Origin: Patescibacterium sp964487795
Lineage (GTDB): Bacteria > Patescibacteriota > Patescibacteriia > Patescibacteriales > Patescibacteriaceae
DNA: 64,000 nucleotides
Assembly: GCA_964487795.1 (NCBI GenBank)
Contig: CAZASI010000002.1
Location: 124,001-188,000 of the forward strand
Reading direction: 5' to 3'
Positions within the stretch are counted from its first letter, which is position 1. Each line of letters begins with the position of its first letter. Below are positions 30,222 to 37,535 of this stretch, piece after piece. The translations under genes were made by a program, and so were the position numbers. The notes below the pieces were generated by a model, which was given only the letters and a program-made list of their open reading frames with translations, was not told where the DNA came from and ran no database searches.

Positions 30222-31295
30222 ATGTCAAAAGATTATTACGATTTACTGGGCGTTTCTAAAACTGCAACTGAGGAAGAAATTAAAAAAGCGTTTCGTAAAA
30301 AGGCTCATCAATACCATCCTGATAAAGGCGGTGGCGACGAAGCAAAATTTAAAGAAATAAACGAAGCGTATCAGGTTTTAGGAAACAAGGACAAGCGGTC
30401 ACAATACGACCGCTTTGGTTCGTCATTTAATCAAGCTGGTGGCGGACAAGGTTACGGAGGTTTCGAAGGTTTCAACGGCCAAGGTTTTAATATCAACATG
30501 GATGATCTTGGTGATATGTTCGGCGGCTTCGGAGATATTTTTGGTTTTGGCGGCGGACAGAGAAAGCGTTCAACACGCGGTTCTGATCTTGAACTGAATC
30601 TGTCGATTCCGTTTATGGAATCTGTGTTCGGTACTGAAAAAGAAATTACTTTAAATAAATCAGTGTCATGTAAAACCTGTAGCGGATCTGGCGCTGCTCC
30701 AGGCTCGCATCCAGAAACCTGTAAGACCTGTCAGGGTAAAGGCAAAATGCATAAGTTACAAAATACTATGTTTGGACAAGTGCAAATGCAAGTTGCCTGT
30801 CCGGATTGCAGGGGCGAAGGAAAAATTATTACAAAACCCTGCGCGGTTTGTCACGGTTCAGGTGTAAATAGAGAACATGTTTCTTTAACTATAAAAATTC
30901 CCGCTGGTATATCGAGCGGTGAAACCATGCGTATGACCGGTCAGGGAGAAGCCGGAGAAAAAGGGTCTGAGAGCGGCGATTTATATATTAAGGTGTTGGT
31001 AACGCCGGATCCTCGTTTTGCCCGCCAAGGCAATGACATAGTAACACGTTCAACAATTAGTTTTCCGGAAGCGGCCTTAGGAACAAAAGTAGATATTGAG
31101 ACTGTTGACGGAAAAGTAACTTTAAAAATTCCCGAAGGCACACAATCAGGCAAAGTGTTTATGTTAAAATCAAAAGGCGTCCCGCATTTGCGCGGCAAGG
31201 GCAGGGGAGATCATTTGGTGGAAGTTATTGTAAAAACTCCAACTAATTTAACAAAGAAGCAAAAACAATTATTGGAAGAGTTTGGGAATATTTAA
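30222..31295 (+). CDS. dnaJ: Chaperone DnaJ (Hsp40, type I)
   Basis: A 357-residue protein. The J domain with HPD at residues 32-34 is followed by a Gly/Phe-rich linker (about 65-110), then four CxxCxGxG zinc repeats (CKTCSGSG, CKTCQGKG, CPDCRGEG, CAVCHGSG) and two C-terminal beta-barrel domains. It delivers substrates to DnaK and stimulates its ATPase. No Shine-Dalgarno is seen (TTTCATG). Confidence 0.97.
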   Translation: MSKDYYDLLGVSKTATEEEIKKAFRKKAHQYHPDKGGGDEAKFKEINEAYQVLGNKDKRSQYDRFGSSFNQAGGGQGYGGFEGFNGQGFNINMDDLGDMFGGFGDIFGFGGGQRKRSTRGSDLELNLSIPFMESVFGTEKEITLNKSVSCKTCSGSGAAPGSHPETCKTCQGKGKMHKLQNTMFGQVQMQVACPDCRGEGKIITKPCAVCHGSGVNREHVSLTIKIPAGISSGETMRMTGQGEAGEKGSESGDLYIKVLVTPDPRFARQGNDIVTRSTISFPEAALGTKVDIETVDGKVTLKIPEGTQSGKVFMLKSKGVPHLRGKGRGDHLVEVIVKTPTNLTKKQKQLLEEFGNI

Positions 31296-31306
31296 CTAAT
31301 AATTTT

Positions 31307-32077
31307 ATGAATAAAATCGAAATAGAACAATTCAACACTGAACTCGATGAGCTTTCTGCATTTTTAATTAAAAAAGACAAACTCGAAATAGATATTGTTG
31401 ATTGGGTTTCTGATTGTGTTTCATTTTTTTCACGAATAAATGTTAATACTACTATCATTTCAGATTTTATAAACTATTATTATCCTAAAACAGTAAAAGA
31501 AGGGACTCTTGACGAAGAAAGAACTTTAGGAAATTTTGTACAAAAGCCGAGGTATCTCAACGGAGATGGGTTTTATCAAGCAAAGTCCAATTCATATTTA
31601 TCTAAAATAGCTTTTAAAGTTGCAAAGAGTATTTTAAAAAAAATAGAGGAAGAAGAAAGAATTGTCCCCTTTTGGCTTATTAAGAAGCTTTCTGAGAAAG
31701 AAGAATATTCGAACATCCTCTCGTCTTTAGAGTTAATTGAAAATAACTATGAGGACAGAGATGGTGACGGAGTAGTAAAAAACTGCCTATCATTACTTGA
31801 AAATATATTGAACAAAAGTAATGATTTGAAAGATAATGGAGATTTAATTAAAAAATTGAATAAATTAATGAATACTCCGGATATATTAAATAAATTTGGC
31901 GTGTCAAGAGAATTTGTTATTGCTTTAAATAACTCTAGAATTACAAGAAATATACAAAGTGTTCATAAAGAGAATAAAGTAAAATATGATATACCATTTC
32001 TGGTAGCTATTAGTACCGCTTACCTAGTAATTTTATTTTTAGAAATAACTATATCAACCGGAGAGTTAATCTCTTGA
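31307..32077 (+). CDS. Unknown helical protein with a HEPN-like C-terminus
   Basis: A 256-residue protein, mostly helical. The C-terminal half (about 155-250) starts with a helix, VVKNCLSLLENILNK, and ends with RNIQSVHKENKVKYDIPFLVAISTAYLVILFL. This layout resembles the Abi_C/DUF4145 branch of the HEPN superfamily, in which an R-x(4-6)-H motif is the RNase site; here it would be Arg214-x5-His220. This is a weak, pattern-based call. HEPN proteins are often RNases in antiviral or toxin-antitoxin systems, but no partner antitoxin is adjacent. It lies 11 bp after dnaJ without a Shine-Dalgarno, at the edge of the accessory segment. Confidence 0.5.
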   Translation: MNKIEIEQFNTELDELSAFLIKKDKLEIDIVDWVSDCVSFFSRINVNTTIISDFINYYYPKTVKEGTLDEERTLGNFVQKPRYLNGDGFYQAKSNSYLSKIAFKVAKSILKKIEEEERIVPFWLIKKLSEKEEYSNILSSLELIENNYEDRDGDGVVKNCLSLLENILNKSNDLKDNGDLIKKLNKLMNTPDILNKFGVSREFVIALNNSRITRNIQSVHKENKVKYDIPFLVAISTAYLVILFLEITISTGELIS

Positions 32078-32106
32078 TTGACAAGTATTAATTAGCAGAG
32101 TAAGGT
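32078..32106 (+). promoter_or_regulatory. Putative promoter of the exported-protein gene at 32137
   Basis: TTGACA (32078-32083), a 17-base spacer and TAAGGT (32101-32106). The -35 is perfect and the -10 weak. It overlaps the end of the previous gene. Confidence 0.4.
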
Positions 32107-32136
32107 TCAAAATAACTAAAACCCCGGAGGTGGATA

Positions 32137-32643
32137 ATGAAAACGCTCTTTTTATTACTCATAATAGTTTTATCTGTTTCAGTCACATATTCCCAGACTT
32201 TGTTTGTTGCGTATTCAGATGTAACAGAAGATGGAGTTCGAACTCTTGAAGGAGTGCTGCGCAATGATGAAGAAAAATTATTCTCAATAAAGACAAATAG
32301 TGTTAAAGAAGAAAATGAATTATATATTCTTAGTGATGACACTTTATTGATGCTTTATTTTGATGGACCGTTTTATGCGTATGATTTTTTCTATTCCCAG
32401 GAAGGTCAAACATGGCACAACATACAAATGTCTTCAATGTCAGAACGAATTTTTACTCCATCAAATATCATCGAAACCGGTACAATGTTCATTATCTCAA
32501 ATTCTTCTATCCCTAGGTTCGAGGAATGGAATATAGTGGGAGGGTCAATATATATTGAATATAATGATCTACTGAATACAGTTAAAATTACGATGGAAGA
32601 AAAGAAATTTCTTGTTACCGGAAAAAAGGGGAAAGAAATTTAA
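32137..32643 (+). CDS. Small exported protein of unknown function, Bacteroidota-like
   Basis: A 168-residue protein with a signal peptide of the Bacteroidota style (MKTLFLLLIIVLSVSVTYSQ, cleavage around YSQ|T). The mature part is beta-rich, with acidic patches and VEYND/ITMEEKKF-like strands. No known domain is recognised. A strong Shine-Dalgarno (GGAGGTG) is 6 bases before the ATG and a terminator follows, so it is a self-contained cassette. Together with the T9SS-type protein downstream it looks horizontally acquired. Confidence 0.6.
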   Translation: MKTLFLLLIIVLSVSVTYSQTLFVAYSDVTEDGVRTLEGVLRNDEEKLFSIKTNSVKEENELYILSDDTLLMLYFDGPFYAYDFFYSQEGQTWHNIQMSSMSERIFTPSNIIETGTMFIISNSSIPRFEEWNIVGGSIYIEYNDLLNTVKITMEEKKFLVTGKKGKEI

Positions 32644-32665
32644 AAGTGGTATCAATATCATAACT

Positions 32666-32691
32666 AAGCCCGTCTATTGATGGGCTTTTTT
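32666..32691 (+). terminator. Intrinsic terminator
   Basis: AGCCCGTC-TATT-GATGGGCT with a T-run of six. It ends the gene at 32137. Confidence 0.88.
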
Positions 32692-32697
32692 ATTACC

Positions 32698-32727
32698 TTG
32701 ACAAATATGAAATAATATGATTAAATA
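32698..32727 (+). promoter_or_regulatory. Putative promoter of the T9SS-type protein gene
   Basis: TTGACA (32698-32703), 18 bases, TAAATA (32722-32727). It lies just after the terminator at 32691. Confidence 0.4.
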
Positions 32728-32785
32728 AGCGATTCTTTAAAAATTAAATAAATCATAAATTTAAGCGACAAGGAGCTAAATAAAA

Positions 32786-34024
32786 ATGAAAACATTAACG
32801 TTGTTGTTATTTGTAGTATGTTTAACGCTTCCAATTTTTTCACAGTGGTCCTCGGATTGGACCCTGGTAAGACAAACTTATACAGTGAGTCAACTGACTT
32901 GCTCGGAAGACGGACAGTTGGTTAGCTATGTGCAGCCCTGGGATATTTCAAGCTCTAATGATATTGGAACAAACTGGACTCACTACGATCTGCCTCACCA
33001 TGGCAGGCGGGTATACTTTCAGAATGCGTTAACCGGTTGGGCCTATACTGTATACGGCGGTCCGATGGGAAATCCATCTTGGTTAGGAAAAACAACAGAT
33101 GGAGGCGCAACTTGGAACACTCTCTATGAATCTAGTTACCCCATTATTGTAGCGGGTGATTTTCTGGAGGCTGGAGCTTTGTATTTAACTGGTCCGGGCG
33201 GAATTAAAAAATCCACAGATAACGGAGCTAGCTGGGTATATGATCTCGAAGCGTATAACGTGCCCGTTATATGTAAAGACGGAAATGATTTATATGCCTG
33301 CAAGGTTACAGAAGAAGATACTAGCTACGTCATGAAAAAAACCGAGAGCGGTTGGTTACAACTATTCAGATTACCAGGCACAACACCTTATCATCAGTAT
33401 TGTGTATTTAAAAGCTTATATGTCAATGCGGGAATAATATTTGTCTTGCATGACGCATCGGTTTCTAAATATGAGAATGGAATATTGAATACTGTTGCTG
33501 TCGACAAAAAACTGTACGGTATTACATTTTTAAATGATAACACTGGGTACGCTGTCGGCGGAGATTCAATTGCAGCTCTTTATGAGACTACCAACAAAGG
33601 GCAAAGCTGGGTGAAAAAAGATGAGATATCCGGCGGATATTTTGGTTCAGTTGTTGTTTCCCGAGGAAAGATTTTTGTAAATTTCCAGGAAGCCAATACA
33701 CTGACATCAAAAATATTACGAAGAGACCCTCTTACCGGATTTGAAAACAATCAATTGCCGGCAAGTTTCTCCGTTGCTCAGAATTTTCCCAATCCCTTTA
33801 ATCCAACAACCACAATTAATTACACTATTCCTAAATATTCAAAAGTAAGCCTTAGGGTTTATGATATTGCAGGAAAAGAAGTAGCAAATTTAGTTGATAA
33901 GGATGAAGCGGTTGGTGCATACTCAGTTGTATTTAATGCTTCACATTTGAGCAGCGGTATATATTTTTATACCCTAACAAACGGTAATCAAAAAATTACC
34001 AAAAAAATGATGTTGATAAAATAA
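32786..34024 (+). CDS. Exported BNR-propeller protein with type IX secretion sorting domain
   Basis: A 412-residue protein with a signal peptide (1-20, ending IFSQ). A beta-propeller follows with Asp-box turns (GKTTDGGATW, KKSTDNGASW, YETTNKGQSW). The C-terminal domain (about 325-412) is the T9SS type A sorting signal, with FPNPFNPTTTINYTIP, VSLRVYDIAGKEVANLVD, GAYSVVFNASHLSSGIYFY and a final KKMMLIK. This C-terminal pattern is typical of Ignavibacteria and Chlorobiota and some other Bacteroidota. T9SS needs an outer membrane and Por/Gld proteins, none of which are in this window, so the signal may be inert here. AAGGAG precedes the ATG. Very likely horizontally acquired. Confidence 0.88.
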   Translation: MKTLTLLLFVVCLTLPIFSQWSSDWTLVRQTYTVSQLTCSEDGQLVSYVQPWDISSSNDIGTNWTHYDLPHHGRRVYFQNALTGWAYTVYGGPMGNPSWLGKTTDGGATWNTLYESSYPIIVAGDFLEAGALYLTGPGGIKKSTDNGASWVYDLEAYNVPVICKDGNDLYACKVTEEDTSYVMKKTESGWLQLFRLPGTTPYHQYCVFKSLYVNAGIIFVLHDASVSKYENGILNTVAVDKKLYGITFLNDNTGYAVGGDSIAALYETTNKGQSWVKKDEISGGYFGSVVVSRGKIFVNFQEANTLTSKILRRDPLTGFENNQLPASFSVAQNFPNPFNPTTTINYTIPKYSKVSLRVYDIAGKEVANLVDKDEAVGAYSVVFNASHLSSGIYFYTLTNGNQKITKKMMLIK

Positions 34025-34068
34025 AGAATTAAATATAAAAAATAGTCTAAATGGACGAAAGGACAACA

Positions 34069-34800
34069 ATGAACAAAATTATAGTATCAATATTTTTAGT
34101 AAGCTTAATAATTATTTCTGCTTGTGACAATGATCAGTCTTCAATAATTGGACCGGTTGCTTCCCAGGATACTCTTGCGATTCCTCCCGATTCCGTAAGT
34201 GATGCAGACTATGTAAATAAAATCATTGATCACCCAGGGGATTCATTGGTTAAAGAATATATCAATGGTACTCCGATTTTGAAGGATTATGTTCATGGTG
34301 ATAACCCATTGATCAGGATTGATTCATTTGAAGTAAGAGATGTAAATCCTCCGCATTGGATAAACGAGGGAAAGATTTATATTTATTACAAAGATGCTCT
34401 CTATGATTCTCTGGGTTATATTGGAAACTATCATGCACCTGGTTTATGTAAACCGCCGCTGCAAGGTGGATTCTTAGATCGTAATAATTACATCCTAAGA
34501 GTCAAAAGAGAAAATGGCGATTTTGCGTATGAAGGAAAAAGCTTTTGGTACCAAATAAATAATCAAAAAATGTTCAGGCTTCCAGAAGTAAATGAAGCTT
34601 CATTAAATGGTTTATACCAAAGCGGCACTATGGTTACCGCCAATGTGAAGCGTTTTGGAGATCATGTTGTATTTTACGGCTACTACTATTACAGCCGTAA
34701 CGTATTTACAAGCTATAATACGGTTACAGGCATATTCAGGAATTATTCTCGCACCGCGTACTTTGTTGGCGGAGAACGATTCTTTACCTGGGATAATTAA
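34069..34800 (+). CDS. Lipoprotein of unknown function, Bacteroidota-like
   Basis: A 243-residue protein. The signal peptide ends in a lipobox, IISAC (Cys19), followed by DNDQSS. The mature domain is beta-rich with many Tyr and no recognised family; motifs include DVNPPHWINEGKIYIYYKDA and RFGDHVVFYGYYYYSR. The start at 34069 has AAAGGA 7 bases upstream and gives a clean signal peptide; an in-frame ATG at 34051 would add six charged residues. It follows the T9SS-type gene by 44 bp and ends at a terminator, so the two form one unit. Confidence 0.7.
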   Translation: MNKIIVSIFLVSLIIISACDNDQSSIIGPVASQDTLAIPPDSVSDADYVNKIIDHPGDSLVKEYINGTPILKDYVHGDNPLIRIDSFEVRDVNPPHWINEGKIYIYYKDALYDSLGYIGNYHAPGLCKPPLQGGFLDRNNYILRVKRENGDFAYEGKSFWYQINNQKMFRLPEVNEASLNGLYQSGTMVTANVKRFGDHVVFYGYYYYSRNVFTSYNTVTGIFRNYSRTAYFVGGERFFTWDN

Positions 34801-34822
34801 CAAATAACAAAATCAAGCATTT

Positions 34823-34849
34823 AAGCCCGAATATTTTCGGGCTTTTTTT
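34823..34849 (+). terminator. Intrinsic terminator
   Basis: AAGCCCGAA-TATT-TTCGGGCTT with seven T. It closes the unit of exported proteins before miaA. Confidence 0.92.
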
Positions 34850-34865
34850 ATTACCAAAATTCATA

Positions 34866-34871
34866 TACAAT
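34866..34871 (+). promoter_or_regulatory. -10 box giving a leaderless miaA transcript
   Basis: TACAAT ends 7 bases before the miaA ATG (34878), so the predicted first base of the message is the A of the start codon. Confidence 0.5.
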
Positions 34872-34877
34872 AGGCTC

Positions 34878-35804
34878 ATGAAAACGAATCCTAAAATTCT
34901 CGTTATTATCGGCCCCACCGCATCCGGCAAAACTAAGCTGGCTGTTGAGTTGGCGCGTGCTCATAACGGCGAGATTATTTCAGCTGATTCGAGGCAAGTT
35001 TATAAGGGAATGGATATTGGCACGGGTAAAGATTTGGCTGAATACGGAAAGGGGAAAACAGCCGTCAAATATCACCTTATAGACGTGGCTGACCCGATTA
35101 TGCCTTATGACCTATATCAGTACCAAAAGACGGCTCAGAAGGCTATTTTGGACCTTCTAAAGAGAGGTAAATTGCCTGTAATCGTCGGTGGTTCGGGCTT
35201 ATATTTACAAGCGTTGGTTGATGGATACCAATTGAACACCCTTAGCTCCCGAACCACTGAAAGCTCTGATTTGGAGCTGAAGACACTGAAGGAGATTCAA
35301 GCTTTGATCATTAAACTAGATAAGAAGTTTTTTACACGTTTAAATAACTCAGAAAAAAATAATAAGCGCAGATTAATTCGATACTTAGAGATATTAAAAG
35401 CGAGTGGAAACATTCTTGAGGCAAAACCAAGAATAAAAAAACCACCGTATGATTTTACGGTGATTGGTTTAGAGCTGGGAATAGAGACTTTAAGAAAAAG
35501 AATTAAGCAACGCATCTTAGATCGTCTTAAGAATGACGCAATGATTAAAGAAGTAGAAAAACTTCATACAGATGGCTTGAGCTGGGAAAGGCTTGAAAGC
35601 TTTGGTTTAGAATATAAATTTGTATCCCAATTTTTGCAAAAGAAATTATCCCGAGAAGAAATGATCTCAAAGCTCTCAATTGCAACAGGACAATTTGCGA
35701 AACGGCAGATGACTTGGTTTAGAAGGTGGGAAAAGCAGGGGAGAGAGATCCATTGGATAAAAGCCACGGAACTTAAGAAAATAGCAAAAATACTGGACTA
35801 TTGA
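34878..35804 (+). CDS. miaA: tRNA dimethylallyltransferase MiaA
   Basis: A 308-residue protein. P-loop GPTASGKT is at 12-19, and ISADSRQVYKGMDIGTGK contains the catalytic/substrate loop. VIVGGSGLYLQALVDGY is the dimethylallyl-diphosphate pocket motif, and the C-terminal ATGQFAKRQMTWFRRW is the anticodon-loop-binding end. It prenylates A37 of tRNAs that read UNN codons. A core CPR gene, it is sandwiched between two sets of accessory exported-protein genes and has a leaderless-type start. Confidence 0.96.
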   Translation: MKTNPKILVIIGPTASGKTKLAVELARAHNGEIISADSRQVYKGMDIGTGKDLAEYGKGKTAVKYHLIDVADPIMPYDLYQYQKTAQKAILDLLKRGKLPVIVGGSGLYLQALVDGYQLNTLSSRTTESSDLELKTLKEIQALIIKLDKKFFTRLNNSEKNNKRRLIRYLEILKASGNILEAKPRIKKPPYDFTVIGLELGIETLRKRIKQRILDRLKNDAMIKEVEKLHTDGLSWERLESFGLEYKFVSQFLQKKLSREEMISKLSIATGQFAKRQMTWFRRWEKQGREIHWIKATELKKIAKILDY

Positions 35805-35829
35805 CATATATTGATATATATGTTATGCT
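35801..35829 (+). promoter_or_regulatory. Promoter of the exported-protein gene at 35879
   Basis: TTGACA (35801-35806), 17 bases, TATGCT (35824-35829). It overlaps the miaA stop codon. The leader would be about 43 bases and contains AAGGAGGT. Confidence 0.65.
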
Positions 35830-35878
35830 ATTTTTATAAATTTTGATGTTAAATTAAATAAACCTAAGGAGGTTTACA

Positions 35879-36514
35879 ATGAAGAAGTTCTTTATAATCA
35901 TAATAGCTTTATATTTCATTCTTCCGTATGTAGTTCAGGCACAGCCCTGGAGCTCCGGAATGAATTCAGTTCTTAAGGCAGACAGTTACTCATCAGCAAC
36001 AGGAAGTTTTGAAATGACCGGACCCATGCTCTATCCTACGAGCCTAGGCTATTCATTTAATGATGTAACTGATCCTGATCTTTGGACAAGACATGGTGAA
36101 ACACCAAGAAACGAAACAATAAACCGTGAAGGATACATGTTACATGTGTATTGTTCATCTGTTCTAAATTTCTCACTTTATTCGGAAGAGAAAATTGTTT
36201 CTACTTCGGCGGTCAGTTTATTTCAACTGTATAGCAGTAAAAATGCAGAAGATCCATATTCACGTGCCAAAGAAATTCTTCGTGATTTTTACAACTCGAC
36301 CAGTGAAGTAATTACCGATACTGTCACAACAGGATCAATCTACTACGGTAATGCTGAAAATCCGAAAGTTGAAAGAACGATAATTACATCCGGGCAAATT
36401 ATTATAAGTTTCGATACAAAAAGTTGCATCTTAACTGTAAGCGCACAAAATTTGCGGATTAAAGATCAAGCCGGTCAGGAATCAGATTTTATCTTGCCGG
36501 AAATAAAGCTATAA
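35879..36514 (+). CDS. Exported protein of unknown function, Bacteroidota-like
   Basis: A 211-residue protein with a signal peptide (about 1-22, ending VVQA|Q). The mature domain has many Ser, Tyr and Thr residues and is probably beta-rich. No family is recognised. Notable are a single Cys pair (in VYCSS and KSCILTV) and an acidic C-terminus (DFILPEIKL). The ATG is preceded by a perfect AAGGAGGT. It is a single-gene cassette with its own promoter and terminator and, like the 32137-34800 genes, unlike the neighbouring core genes in start context. Confidence 0.65.
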   Translation: MKKFFIIIIALYFILPYVVQAQPWSSGMNSVLKADSYSSATGSFEMTGPMLYPTSLGYSFNDVTDPDLWTRHGETPRNETINREGYMLHVYCSSVLNFSLYSEEKIVSTSAVSLFQLYSSKNAEDPYSRAKEILRDFYNSTSEVITDTVTTGSIYYGNAENPKVERTIITSGQIIISFDTKSCILTVSAQNLRIKDQAGQESDFILPEIKL

Positions 36515-36539
36515 AATTCAAACTAAGTTTAGTAAACTG

Positions 36540-36564
36540 GGCCTATGTAAAATAGGCTCTTTTT
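36540..36564 (+). terminator. Intrinsic terminator between convergent genes
   Basis: GCCTAT-GTAAA-ATAGGC with a T-run. It lies at the junction with the minus-strand dehydrogenase gene and overlaps its stop codon. Confidence 0.75.
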
Positions 36565-37534
36565 ATTTTTTTAAAACAAGGTTTTGTGCTTTGCCTTTAA
36601 TAAAGGCGAGGATATTTTCTATGGTTGTTTTCGTAATACGATTAACTGCTTCCTGGCTGTAAAAAGCAATATGCGGGGTATAAACAACATTATCCATTTT
36701 TAAAAGCTTATGTTCGTTAACAAGGCGCGCAAATTTTTTATTTTTTTCATGACGATGTGCAAGATGCTGCTCTTCGCTTAGTAATTCTTCATCTTCTATT
36801 ACATCCAATCCCACACCTTTTAGTATATTTTTCTTAAGAGCTTGTATTAAGGCGTCCGTTTCAATTAAAGTCCCGCGAGCAGTATTAACTAAAATTGCGC
36901 CGGGCTTTATATATGTAATATTTTTTCGATTAATAATGTGAAATGTTTCCTTGCAAGCAGGTAAATGTAGACTGATAATATCTGAATTGGAAAGTAGTTC
37001 TTTAAGCGTAGTTTTAGTGCTTTTATCAAAAATTAATACTTTCATACCAAAACCTTTGGCAATTCTCACCATGTGTTTACCAATATGACCACAACCAATA
37101 ACTCCTAAAGTTTTACCAGCTAAATCAAAACCCATTAACCCTTCGATTGAATAATCGTTTTTCTTTGAACGCAGATAGGCTTTATGAATGTTTCTTGATA
37201 AATCTAGGATTAAAGCAAAGGCATGTTCCGCAACAGTATTTTCCCCGTAAGTCGGGACATTGGAAACCTTAACTTTTCTTTTGCCGGTTTCTTTTAGATC
37301 AATATGATCATAGCCAGTTGAACGTGTCGCGATAAATTGTAACTTAGCTAATGAAGAAATGAGCTTACTGTTCATTTGTGAGCTAACAAAGCAGGAAACA
37401 ATTTCAGCATCTTTAAACTTAGAAACATTAGTATGATCAATGTCGGATTCAAAATAGCTAATTTTGTGTCCTTTGAGCGCAGTATCAAACATTTTCTTTT
37501 CCCAAGGTTTTAAATCAAATATCGCGATATTCAT
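36563..37534 (-). CDS. D-2-hydroxyacid dehydrogenase (D-lactate dehydrogenase-like)
   Basis: A 323-residue protein. The Rossmann motif GVIGCGHIGKHM is at about 144-155. Catalytic Arg220 lies in LVNTARGTLI, His288 in YTPHIAFYS, and an acidic residue in DVIEDEE (244-250). RSTGYDHIDL and NVPTYGENTVAEHAFALIL are the usual substrate-domain motifs of the D-LDH branch. It probably reduces pyruvate to D-lactate to regenerate NAD+, which suits a fermentative CPR cell; D-specific hydroxyisocaproate-type activity is an alternative. It is the last gene of the minus-strand run from dCMP deaminase, 1 bp after gatB. Confidence 0.9.
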   Translation of the reverse strand: MNIAIFDLKPWEKKMFDTALKGHKISYFESDIDHTNVSKFKDAEIVSCFVSSQMNSKLISSLAKLQFIATRSTGYDHIDLKETGKRKVKVSNVPTYGENTVAEHAFALILDLSRNIHKAYLRSKKNDYSIEGLMGFDLAGKTLGVIGCGHIGKHMVRIAKGFGMKVLIFDKSTKTTLKELLSNSDIISLHLPACKETFHIINRKNITYIKPGAILVNTARGTLIETDALIQALKKNILKGVGLDVIEDEELLSEEQHLAHRHEKNKKFARLVNEHKLLKMDNVVYTPHIAFYSQEAVNRITKTTIENILAFIKGKAQNLVLKK

Positions 37535-37535
37535 A

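Noticed and set aside
31295..36540. Assembly chimera with a Bacteroidota/Ignavibacteria contig
   Set aside because: miaA of CPR type with a leaderless start sits between the foreign-looking genes and the segment has no N-run. Horizontal transfer is simpler, though read mapping is needed to be certain.
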